Of a DNA stretch of 6,113 bases, positions 1-5,455 are shown in pieces. Both the position numbers and the translations under genes were made by a program. The notes below the pieces were generated by a model that was not told the DNA's origin, did not search any database, and saw nothing but the letters and a program-made list of their open reading frames with translations. Each line of letters opens with the position of its first letter. Positions within the stretch are counted from its first letter, which is position 1. This DNA is from Nitrospirota bacterium (GTDB taxonomy: Bacteria > Nitrospirota > Thermodesulfovibrionia > Thermodesulfovibrionales > JdFR-88), in NCBI GenBank assembly GCA_021790695.1, contig JAJYGJ010000123.1:1-6113 (forward strand). The letters run 5' to 3'.

Positions 1-391
1 TAATCTCAAAACTTGCGCTGATAACCATAAACCCGCCCAGGGGCCCGGTCTTGCCGATCCTTTCGCTCGAAACGGCTCCGCCCCCCCCGGAGACGATATT
101 CTTCACGGTTTCCTGCAGGGCGGCGCTGGCTATCGAGAGGCTCTGGCCTTCAAAAATATCCGCCTCCCGGGCAATCCTCGACTCCTTCATGGATTCAAGT
201 TTTTTTTCAATCAGGGGCTTTTCCCTTATCAATCGCCCATATTTTTTGAGCGCCCTTGCCGCGGCCGCCTCACGGTCTTTTAAGGCCGCGAGGCTATCGC
301 CGTTTTTCATCAATACGTTCTGATAAAAGACAAGCGCCGCGAGTATTAACGCCGTCGGGACCAGGACTTTTAACAGCATGCCTTTTTTCAT
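1..391 (-). CDS. gspM: Type II secretion system protein GspM, PilO-like (N-terminal part, 3' end outside window)
   Basis: The first 130 residues of a small bitopic inner-membrane protein that pairs with GspL in the assembly platform; no stop is reached before the window edge. The start MKKGMLLKVLVPTALILAAL gives a short cytoplasmic tail with Lys and a membrane segment at about 6-24. A charged, probably coiled-coil region follows at about 32-75 (ALKDREAAAARALKKYGRLI, EKKLESMKE). From about 80 the sequence EGQSLSIASAALQETVKNIV, then AVSSERIGK and GFMVISASFEI, looks like the ferredoxin-like domain of the GspM/PilO group, probably the T2SSM_b subtype. The ATG lies within ATGA shared with the gspL stop and has AGGA (402-399) 7 nt upstream. 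A run of eight G in the coding strand (81-88) encodes part of a GGGG loop. Assignment rests on architecture and operon position. Confidence 0.85.
   Translation of the reverse strand, partial: MKKGMLLKVLVPTALILAALVFYQNVLMKNGDSLAALKDREAAAARALKKYGRLIREKPLIEKKLESMKESRIAREADIFEGQSLSIASAALQETVKNIVSGGGGAVSSERIGKTGPLGGFMVISASFEI
81..88 (-). repeat. G8 homopolymer inside gspM
   Basis: Eight consecutive C on the given strand, read as GGGGGGGG in gspM, encode part of the Gly-Gly-Gly-Gly turn at residues 102-105. The frame on both sides is open and looks like GspM, so the gene is intact as given. Such a run is a possible slippage or sequencing-error site. Confidence 0.6.
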
Positions 392-1623
392 TGTTTTATC
401 CTGTCTCCTCCCGGGGCGGATTTTTTCTTCCCGGCGGGGATAGCGGGAGCCAGACTCATTTTTATGATGAAATGGTCGGATTCCGTTTGCGCGTCCCTCG
501 TCGTGGCGGAGGCGAATTCGACCTTTTTGAAGTAACCCGATTTCTCAAGCCTGGGGATAAGCCCTGCGGCCGATGACGCATAGCCTTCGATCTGGACGGA
601 ATCCTCCGTGAATTTAAGGCCGGTAAGCCACGCGGATTTGGGAATGAGGGCGGTAAGCTCTTTCAAAGTGCGGAGCGCGGCCGGCCTGCCCAAGTCAAAG
701 TCCTTTATGGTGGAAATTTCGCCATTCAGCATCCCTATCTGCCTTGCAATGAATTCCACGCCGGAGACCTTCCTTTTTTCAGATGTCAGCCGGCGATTGA
801 GGGCCGCCACTTTTTCCGTTTCAATGCCTGTCGGCCGGGTGGCGCCGTAACCCCACGCGCCAAAAAGCAGGGCAATGAGGAGCGCGGTCGCGGCAACCGG
901 CGCCCTTGCGCTTTCCCTGCGGCCGTTATTGAGCAGGTTCGGTCTCCCCGGATTGGACCTGTGCGCATTGGACCTGATCGTATCCAAAATGCCCCATTTC
1001 GCCCACGATATTGCCGCCTGCGTCTCATCCGGGCAAATTACTCTTGATACGGCAATGCCCTTTTCACCCAGCCGGTCGATGTAGGGTTTTACCTTTTCCA
1101 GTTTCACGGCGGACACCCGGACCGCCAGCCTCCTGCCTTTCTCGCCGGTGATTCGCCAGTCATAAAACACCCTGTCCGCTCCGAATGGAAGCAGCCGGTC
1201 CAGGTCATACGAGACCGCATTGGGCAGATCATTTCTGATCGCGGCCGGGAAATCCGCGTCCCGCCGGATGACCCACTCCCCCGGTATTACCAGGGTGGCG
1301 TCACAGCCATCAGGGCCGTTTTTTCCTCCGGAAAGTTTATCTCCGCAAACCGATTTCGCGGCCGGCACCAGATCCGCCGGTTCCGGGTATGCCTTTCCGC
1401 CGATTTCGTATCTGTTTGCCTTTATAATCCCGGAGCCAAGGAAACAACCTCTCCCCAGGGCAGCATCCACGGCCCCTTGTTCAATCGAGAGCGAAAGGAT
1501 TTTTCGCGGCTGCAGGTCCAGGTCGGCGGCGCTGAAAGTCAAGAGAGATAAAGCCCTCACCACGTGTCTCAGGGCGCGCCCGAAAAACTCCCCGGTCTGA
1601 TCTGCCAGCCCGCCTTTCATCAT
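388..1623 (-). CDS. gspL: Type II secretion system protein GspL with PilN-like C-terminal domain
   Basis: A 411-residue bitopic inner-membrane protein that in known systems recruits GspE to the platform and pairs with GspM. Three parts are visible. Residues about 41-210 are cytoplasmic and resemble the actin-like GspL/PilM fold: ILSLSIEQGAVDAAL at 42-56 and the motif YDLDRLLPFGADRVFYDWRI at 139-158. A single membrane segment lies at about 241-263. The periplasmic part has a probable coiled coil at 266-308 and then a PilN-like ferredoxin-type domain at about 310-392, with LRTLKELTALIPKSAWLTGL and IEGYASSAAGLIPRLEKSGYF. The tail is Lys/Pro/Gly-rich. The first 40 residues are not recognised; two ATGs are in tandem at 1623 and 1620. 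It overlaps the gspK stop (TGATG) and the gspM start (ATGA). Sequence is divergent from enterobacterial GspL, so the name rests on architecture and on position between gspK and gspM. Confidence 0.87.
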   Translation of the reverse strand: MMKGGLADQTGEFFGRALRHVVRALSLLTFSAADLDLQPRKILSLSIEQGAVDAALGRGCFLGSGIIKANRYEIGGKAYPEPADLVPAAKSVCGDKLSGGKNGPDGCDATLVIPGEWVIRRDADFPAAIRNDLPNAVSYDLDRLLPFGADRVFYDWRITGEKGRRLAVRVSAVKLEKVKPYIDRLGEKGIAVSRVICPDETQAAISWAKWGILDTIRSNAHRSNPGRPNLLNNGRRESARAPVAATALLIALLFGAWGYGATRPTGIETEKVAALNRRLTSEKRKVSGVEFIARQIGMLNGEISTIKDFDLGRPAALRTLKELTALIPKSAWLTGLKFTEDSVQIEGYASSAAGLIPRLEKSGYFKKVEFASATTRDAQTESDHFIIKMSLAPAIPAGKKKSAPGGDRIKQ

Positions 1624-2588
1624 CAGCCCCGATATGCCGGACTCTTGTAATACAGGTATTTATAAGAGTTGTTTGTAAAGTCCATCATGACGGTGGCCCT
1701 TATGGGGTAACCTTGCCCCCGGCCGTCTTTATGGCCGATAGATTCTATGGTGAACACATTTGCGTCCGCGGTGGTCAGATAGGGGCTTAATGGTCCATAG
1801 TTCGGGCCAAGCAGGGCCTGAAGTTCCTGCGCACCGGCGATTTTTTTCGTTTCCCTGTAGCCGATTATCTGGTCGGCCATCTGTTCGTTCATGCCGGGAA
1901 TTGACAAGAGCACCTCCTTCGGGGCGTAATTTACATTTACGGCAACGCTTTTGGAATTGACGGTCAAATAGTCGATAAGCCCATTCCCGTTCGAGCTTCC
2001 GTACAGGAGCTCCGGGGTCATCCCTTTTACAAGCAGAAGCTCCTCCATGACCTCGAAATTGGCGCCCTTTGGTTCGTAAGGGTTTGGCAGGGACATGTAA
2101 TATTCGCTTCCCGCTCCTTTGAGGCTTGCCAAACCGGTCGGGTTCTTCCAGTCCATAATGCATGCCGCCATGGACTCCGCGTCTTCATCCGTCTGCCCAA
2201 GCTGCATCAACAGGTTTTTAAGGAAAGGCACGGGGACCATATTTATGTCCAGTTTCCCGGTCTCACCCAGAATGCTCACGGTGTAACTGCCGTCCGCCAG
2301 CCGGCCTTCGCAGGCCGTGCCGTCCGCCCGCCAACTCGCATCCCCGGCGCTGTTTATAACGCCGTTTGCAATGCCGTTTTTATTCATGAACTGAAGCTCC
2401 ATTATGGCCCTTTGTATGCCCGCTTCGGCCAGGAATTTTTCCTCCGCCCGGTTCCTGAAGGCGAGTGTGGAGAGCGTCTGACTCCGCACCGTCATCGAAA
2501 GTGACAGGACAATGACCATCAATATGGCGATCACCCATATCACGAGCATAAGCACAATCCCGCTTTCCGCCTTCGGTCTTTCCGGCAT
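1623..2588 (-). CDS. gspK: Type II secretion system pseudopilin GspK
   Basis: GspK is the large pseudopilin that caps the pseudopilus tip above GspI and GspJ. From the ATG at 2588 it is 321 residues, normal for the family. The leader MPERPKAESG is followed by IVLMLVIWVIAILMVIVLS. Position +5 after the cleavage site is Leu, not Glu, which is the known exception for GspK. The segment RNRAEEKFLAEAGIQRAI continues the N-terminal helix. Family motifs follow: ILGETGKLDIN at 107-115, IMDWKNP at 144-150, PYEPKGANFEVMEELLLVKGM at about 170-190 and the hairpin-helix segment VNVNYAPKEVLLSIPGM at about 217-233. A TTG at 2600 could add four residues but lacks a Shine-Dalgarno, whereas GGGAGAGGG sits directly before the chosen ATG. 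The C terminus is Tyr-rich. The stop TGA overlaps the gspL ATG as TGATG. Identification is secure and is the strongest evidence for a T2SS rather than a type IV pilus. Confidence 0.95.
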   Translation of the reverse strand: MPERPKAESGIVLMLVIWVIAILMVIVLSLSMTVRSQTLSTLAFRNRAEEKFLAEAGIQRAIMELQFMNKNGIANGVINSAGDASWRADGTACEGRLADGSYTVSILGETGKLDINMVPVPFLKNLLMQLGQTDEDAESMAACIMDWKNPTGLASLKGAGSEYYMSLPNPYEPKGANFEVMEELLLVKGMTPELLYGSSNGNGLIDYLTVNSKSVAVNVNYAPKEVLLSIPGMNEQMADQIIGYRETKKIAGAQELQALLGPNYGPLSPYLTTADANVFTIESIGHKDGRGQGYPIRATVMMDFTNNSYKYLYYKSPAYRG

Positions 2589-2589
2589 A

Positions 2590-2598
2590 CCCTCTCCC
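2590..2598 (-). promoter_or_regulatory. Ribosome binding site deciding the gspK start
   Basis: GGGAGAGGG on the minus strand ends one base before the ATG at 2588, and its GGAG part is 5 nt from that codon. The TTG at 2600 lies upstream of this site and has no purine-rich sequence in front of it, so the ATG is the better start. Confidence 0.7.
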
Positions 2599-2615
2599 AA
2601 TGAAAAACAGATCCC

Positions 2616-3224
2616 TTAAGGGTTATTAAGCGAGTCCCGTACGTTCACGGGTATGACCATATGGACGCGCCTCGTGCCATATTCAAAATCTATGCCGACA
2701 TAGCGGACCTCCGCGCCCGGATCGTCCGTCCATTTTCCCTCTTTGCCTTTAGGTCCCCCGAAATATTTGAAGCTGATATTGTCCGCCGAGGGCAGAAGCA
2801 TGGTTTTCTTTGCCATGTCAGTTCCTGTTACGGTCTCCTCCGCGAAGAGCTGCTGTTTGCCGTCCGGGGCGGGCTTTACCTTGTATTGCACCCATACACA
2901 ACCTCTCCGGCCGCCCCAGATCGAATAAACGCTGGCAAAGCGCATACTGCCCGAATCGCCGCCGAAAGAATAGTCGTGGTGTTTGGCCGGGGCGAGCACC
3001 ACCATATCCTGCACCTGGGAATCGAGGATATTGCAGACGGACTCGAATCTCTCCTGCCTGCCGGCGTTCCGCCAGCCGTCGCGGACACTGCTGAAACCGA
3101 GTTTCACGGCGCCACCGACAATAATAAGGACGAGCATTGAGAGCACAAGGGATATCAATAGCTCCAGGAGCGTAAAACCGTAGTTTCCGGCCATAACGGC
3201 TTTCGGCCCCGTGCCTGTCTTCAT
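2616..3224 (-). CDS. gspJ: Type II secretion system minor pseudopilin GspJ
   Basis: Minor pseudopilin of the GspJ/PulJ family, 202 residues from the ATG at 3224, which fits the roughly 200 residues usual for GspJ, the largest minor pseudopilin after GspK. The leader has 16 residues with two Lys and ends in NYG^FTLLELLISLVLSML (Phe+1, Glu+5), with a hydrophobic helix to about residue 42. The following helix contains GRQERFESVCNILDSQVQDM, as in GspJ, where the segment carries long polar residues and the R/Q-x-x-x pattern. The C-terminal strand VRYVGIDFEYGTRRVHMVIPV is the expected end of the domain. An in-frame TTG directly upstream (3227) is a possible start that would add one residue. The ATG is preferred because it forms TGATG with the gspI stop; GGAGGG lies 9 nt upstream. 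A later internal ATG would leave only a six-residue leader without positive charge. The stop is 27 nt before gspK. Confidence 0.93.
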   Translation of the reverse strand: MKTGTGPKAVMAGNYGFTLLELLISLVLSMLVLIIVGGAVKLGFSSVRDGWRNAGRQERFESVCNILDSQVQDMVVLAPAKHHDYSFGGDSGSMRFASVYSIWGGRRGCVWVQYKVKPAPDGKQQLFAEETVTGTDMAKKTMLLPSADNISFKYFGGPKGKEGKWTDDPGAEVRYVGIDFEYGTRRVHMVIPVNVRDSLNNP

Positions 3225-3619
3225 CAAGGTTTTCCCTCCACCACTTTAAGGGTATTTAAAGTGAAGGACTTGTGTTTCCCGCCGGATTGCCAGTTGACGG
3301 TCAGGTCCAGTCTCAGGAGTTTCAAATTCAGGTTTTCGGTCCTGTCCTCTAGGACGGGGGAAACAGAGACATTCACATTGTAAATGCCGTCCATGGTCTC
3401 CTCCGAGCCGCCTTCCGCGATGGGGTCTTCCGCCAGGACCTCTCTCATTTTCTCCTGGGCGGCCACTACGGCGGCCGCGTAATCACCAGAACCGGAAAGG
3501 GCCCTCAAATCATAGGAAAAAAGACGGCTTATCAGAAGAAGAGCGCCTGCGAGGAGGGCCATGGCGACCAGGACTTCCAGCAATGTAAAACCTTCATGCA
3601 AATGCGCCAGCCTTCCCAT
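3224..3619 (-). CDS. gspI: Type II secretion system minor pseudopilin GspI
   Basis: A 131-residue minor pseudopilin, the normal size for GspI, which in known systems forms the core of the tip complex with GspJ and GspK and can start pseudopilus assembly. The leader MGRLAHLHEG (10 residues, with an Arg) precedes the cleavage site G^FTLLEVLVAMALL, with Phe+1 and Glu+5, and the hydrophobic helix runs to about residue 33. The helix continues into DYAAAVVAAQEKMREVLAE, matching the A-x-x-x-A-x-x-K/Q-M pattern of GspI/PilV-type proteins. The rest is beta-strand-like, ending in FTLNTLKVVEG. The only plausible start is the ATG at 3619, 4 nt after the gspH stop. The Shine-Dalgarno is poor (only a G-rich stretch), so translation may depend on coupling to gspH. 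The stop TGA overlaps the gspJ ATG by 1 nt. Position between gspH and gspJ supports the name. Confidence 0.93.
   Translation of the reverse strand: MGRLAHLHEGFTLLEVLVAMALLAGALLLISRLFSYDLRALSGSGDYAAAVVAAQEKMREVLAEDPIAEGGSEETMDGIYNVNVSVSPVLEDRTENLNLKLLRLDLTVNWQSGGKHKSFTLNTLKVVEGKP
3234..3239 (-). promoter_or_regulatory. Ribosome binding site for gspJ
   Basis: GGAGGG on the minus strand lies inside the 3' end of gspI, 9 nt before the ATG at 3224 and 6 nt before the TTG at 3227. It shows that gspJ has its own strong initiation site, unlike gspI. It does not by itself separate the two adjacent start codons. Confidence 0.7.
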
Positions 3620-3623
3620 ATTT

Positions 3624-4082
3624 TCAGGCCCCGCCGGCCCTCTCCGGTTCAGCCGCGCCCGTGACCGGATCCGGCTCTATTTTCAGCTCCTTTTTATCGT
3701 TCCAGATGATTACCGAGCCGCCCTCGACCGTTCCGGAGGGAAAGAAGGTAATCTTGTAAACGCCGGATTCGATATCCTCACCCCCCGCGCCTGTCACCTT
3801 CATGCCCATGTCCGGCCCCAGGTATTTCATTTTCCTGTTTTCGATCCCGAAACCCCTTGAATCCAGGTCGATTAAAACGCTCTCACTGCGCCCTTTCCAG
3901 GCGGAAAGGGCCCTGGCGTAGCGCATGGTGGCGGAAATATTTTGGGCCGTGGAATCGAGTTTGGAAGACTTCATGAGGGGGGCCATCGACACGGAGACAA
4001 TTGCAATGACAATAGAGATGAGCAAGAGCACGACCAGCAATTCCAGGAGTGTAAATCCGCCGCCCGGCCCGCTGATCTTCAT
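3624..4082 (-). CDS. gspH: Type II secretion system minor pseudopilin GspH
   Basis: Minor pseudopilin of the GspH/FimT family, part of the periplasmic pseudopilus near its tip. From the ATG at 4082 it is 152 residues. The leader MKISGPGGG ends in Gly and is followed by FTLLELLVVLLL, giving Phe+1 and Glu+5 of the mature protein, the class III prepilin peptidase site, with a hydrophobic helix to about residue 31. The helix runs into ATMRYARALSAWKGR, the usual GspH alpha-helix. The C-terminal FFPSGTVEGGSVIIW (F-x-P-x-G-x-x-x-G-G) and DPVTGAAE are GspH hallmarks that separate it from GspG. The tail is Pro/Glu/Ala-rich. The start is uncertain. The chosen ATG gives a normal 9-residue leader but has only a weak AGG 13 nt upstream. 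A GTG at 4196 has a better GAGAGG but would give a leader of about 47 residues, and the longest open frame begins at 4340 inside gspF. The stop is 4 nt before gspI. Confidence 0.88.
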   Translation of the reverse strand: MKISGPGGGFTLLELLVVLLLISIVIAIVSVSMAPLMKSSKLDSTAQNISATMRYARALSAWKGRSESVLIDLDSRGFGIENRKMKYLGPDMGMKVTGAGGEDIESGVYKITFFPSGTVEGGSVIIWNDKKELKIEPDPVTGAAEPERAGGA

Positions 4083-4261
4083 CGAATTAAAACAGCCTGC
4101 GGTTTTTTTGGGGCCCCTTTGCGCGATATCCTCGAAAAGGCCATTTTGGGGGCGCTTCCCCCTTTCTTCCCCATCTCCCGAAGAATTGCCTGCCACGATT
4201 TCCTCTCTGTTTCGCTCCAGAATCAATTTTGAGACAGGCTCCGGAATTGACTGCCTTTTTT
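4083..4261 (-). other. gspF-gspH gap where gspG would be expected
   Basis: This 179-nt interval is the longest stretch of the operon without an assigned gene. All other junctions are 27 nt or less, or overlap. T2SS operons commonly place the major pseudopilin gene gspG between gspF and gspH, but no prepilin signal peptide or GspG-like C-terminal sequence is seen here. The frame of gspH is open through the whole interval and on into the 3' end of gspF (to 4340). The conceptual peptide is hydrophilic and charged and is not recognised. A GTG at 4196-4194 with an upstream GAGAGG could start translation in this frame. No stem-loop followed by a T-run, and no promoter, was recognised; GGGGCCCC at 4110-4117 is only a short palindrome. 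Confidence 0.6.
4196..4207 (-). promoter_or_regulatory. Candidate alternative gspH start: GAGAGG upstream of GTG
   Basis: On the minus strand, GAGAGG (4207-4202) stands 5 nt before a GTG at 4196-4194 that is in frame with gspH. It is a better Shine-Dalgarno match than anything before the ATG at 4082. If used, GspH would be 190 residues with an unusually long hydrophilic pre-sequence before the prepilin cleavage site. This is a candidate only. Confidence 0.3.
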
Positions 4262-5452
4262 TTAAAACTGGATGTCCGTTATGCTGAATATAGCGCTCAG
4301 CATGGAGACCACGATAAACCCGGTAATAAGACCCATGCACAATATCAATGCGGGCTCCAGGAAACTGATCAATCTCCTGATCGCGGTCTTAAGGAATTTT
4401 TCATAGATGGACGCGACCCTCAGCAGCATATCGGCCAGTTGACCCGTCTCCTCTCCCACCTGTATCATGGATATGGCCAGCTGAGGGAACACCCCTGTCT
4501 TTGAAACCGACTGGGCTATGCCTCTTCCCTCGCTGACCTCTCTGGAGACCGCTTCCAGCGCGTCCGCCATGACCTGGTTTGTCATTACCTCTTTTGAGTT
4601 GTTGAGAGCGGGCAAAAGGGGGACGCCGCTTGCAAGCAGCGTCCCCAACGTGCGGCAGAACCTGGCAGTCTCAATTTTTGTAACGACGCTGCCTAAAAAC
4701 CTGATCTTGAAGCCGTCCATCCGGTATCTGCCCGCCTTGCCAGCCGAATAGCCGCGAAAAACAAGCCAGATCAAAAATGACATTGCCAGGAGGACCCACC
4801 AGTACTGCCGGATATCTCCGCTTACGGACAGGAGCGCCCTGGTCGAAAAAGGCAATGAGCCCCCCATGTCCTGGAATATGGAATTGAATTTGGGCAATAC
4901 GTAAGCCAGCAGGAAGATGATCGAAACTCCGCTGGTGGCCACCAGTATGGCCGGATATATTACGGCGGAGGCGACCTGGTCCTTGAGCTCCTTTCTTGCT
5001 TCCAGGAACTGGTTTAGATTATCGAGCACCGTATCCAGCACTCCGCCCGCCTCGCCCGCGCGCACCATATTTATGTAGAGCCTTGGGAAGACGTCAGGGT
5101 GCTTATGGAGCGCCTCGGAAAAGGAACTGCCCTCTTTGACGCTTTTTAATACGGACTCCACGGTCTGCCTCATGCCCCTGTCTTCGGAAATAACGGAGAG
5201 TATGCCCAGCGCCCTGTCAAGCGGCAGGCCGGCGTTTAAAAGAGAAGAAAGCTCCGTGGTGAATGTCAGGAGGTCGTATTTCTTTTTTTTGAAAAAACGC
5301 CCGCTGGCGGCCCCCCGGCCGGACCTGATATCGAGGATTATGACCCCCGATGATTTCAGTGAGCTTATGGCCGCGCCCTCATCCGCGGCCTCGATGACGC
5401 CGTTGGTGAGTTTTCCCTCAAAAGAGGCGGCCTTATAAGAGAACAGGGCCAT
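4262..5452 (-). CDS. gspF: Type II secretion system inner-membrane platform protein GspF
   Basis: A 396-residue polytopic inner-membrane protein, the usual full length of the GspF/PilC family. It sits at the centre of the assembly platform and couples GspE to pseudopilus growth. Two copies of the T2SF domain are visible, at about 62-187 and 264-388. Each opens with a matching motif (ELSSLLNAGLPLDRAL and TLGTLLASGVPLLPAL) and has a matching cytoplasmic G-E-x-G-x-L/V signature (RAGEAGGVLD and VGEETGQLADML). Likely membrane segments are at about 163-187, 213-233 and 362-390. The N-terminal MALFSYKAASFEGKLTNGVI is the family's usual start. The ATG is preceded by AGGAGG with 8 nt spacing and follows the gspE stop by 3 nt. 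An A8 run encodes a KKKK cluster near residue 55. By sequence alone PilC could be considered, but the downstream minor pseudopilins and GspK settle GspF. Confidence 0.96.
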   Translation of the reverse strand: MALFSYKAASFEGKLTNGVIEAADEGAAISSLKSSGVIILDIRSGRGAASGRFFKKKKYDLLTFTTELSSLLNAGLPLDRALGILSVISEDRGMRQTVESVLKSVKEGSSFSEALHKHPDVFPRLYINMVRAGEAGGVLDTVLDNLNQFLEARKELKDQVASAVIYPAILVATSGVSIIFLLAYVLPKFNSIFQDMGGSLPFSTRALLSVSGDIRQYWWVLLAMSFLIWLVFRGYSAGKAGRYRMDGFKIRFLGSVVTKIETARFCRTLGTLLASGVPLLPALNNSKEVMTNQVMADALEAVSREVSEGRGIAQSVSKTGVFPQLAISMIQVGEETGQLADMLLRVASIYEKFLKTAIRRLISFLEPALILCMGLITGFIVVSMLSAIFSITDIQF

Positions 5453-5455
5453 GCC

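Noticed and set aside
51..576. Two overlapping plus-strand open frames opposite gspM and the end of gspL
   Set aside because: Both run opposite well-supported coding sequence and have low-complexity products. The GspM reading of the other strand has a proper membrane helix and domain.
1220..1600. 126-codon open frame on the plus strand, antisense to gspL
   Set aside because: It is explained by codon bias of the gspL strand. The Pro/Arg/Ser-rich conceptual protein resembles no family I know.
1729..2163. 144-codon minus-strand open frame inside gspK in another frame
   Set aside because: The GspK frame carries all the family motifs over this region. The alternative is Arg/Gly-rich and unrecognised.
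2613..2622. CCCTTAAGGG palindrome at the gspJ stop codon
   Set aside because: It is ten bases with no loop and no following T-run, so it is too short to call a terminator or operator.
2661..3140. 159-codon open frame on the plus strand, antisense to gspJ
   Set aside because: It is a shadow of gspJ. It has no recognisable domain or membrane pattern, and the opposite strand encodes a clear pseudopilin.
4110..4117. GGGGCCCC palindrome next to a T7 run in the gspF-gspH gap
   Set aside because: The T-run lies on the wrong side for a minus-strand terminator, the palindrome has no loop, and a terminator here would cut the operon.
5279..5293. A AAA AAG slippery heptamer in gspF, in the correct phase for a -1 frameshift
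   Set aside because: A shift here would end after about 20 codons. I saw no upstream Shine-Dalgarno-like stimulator or clear downstream hairpin, and the zero frame continues as an intact GspF. It is probably just a Lys cluster.
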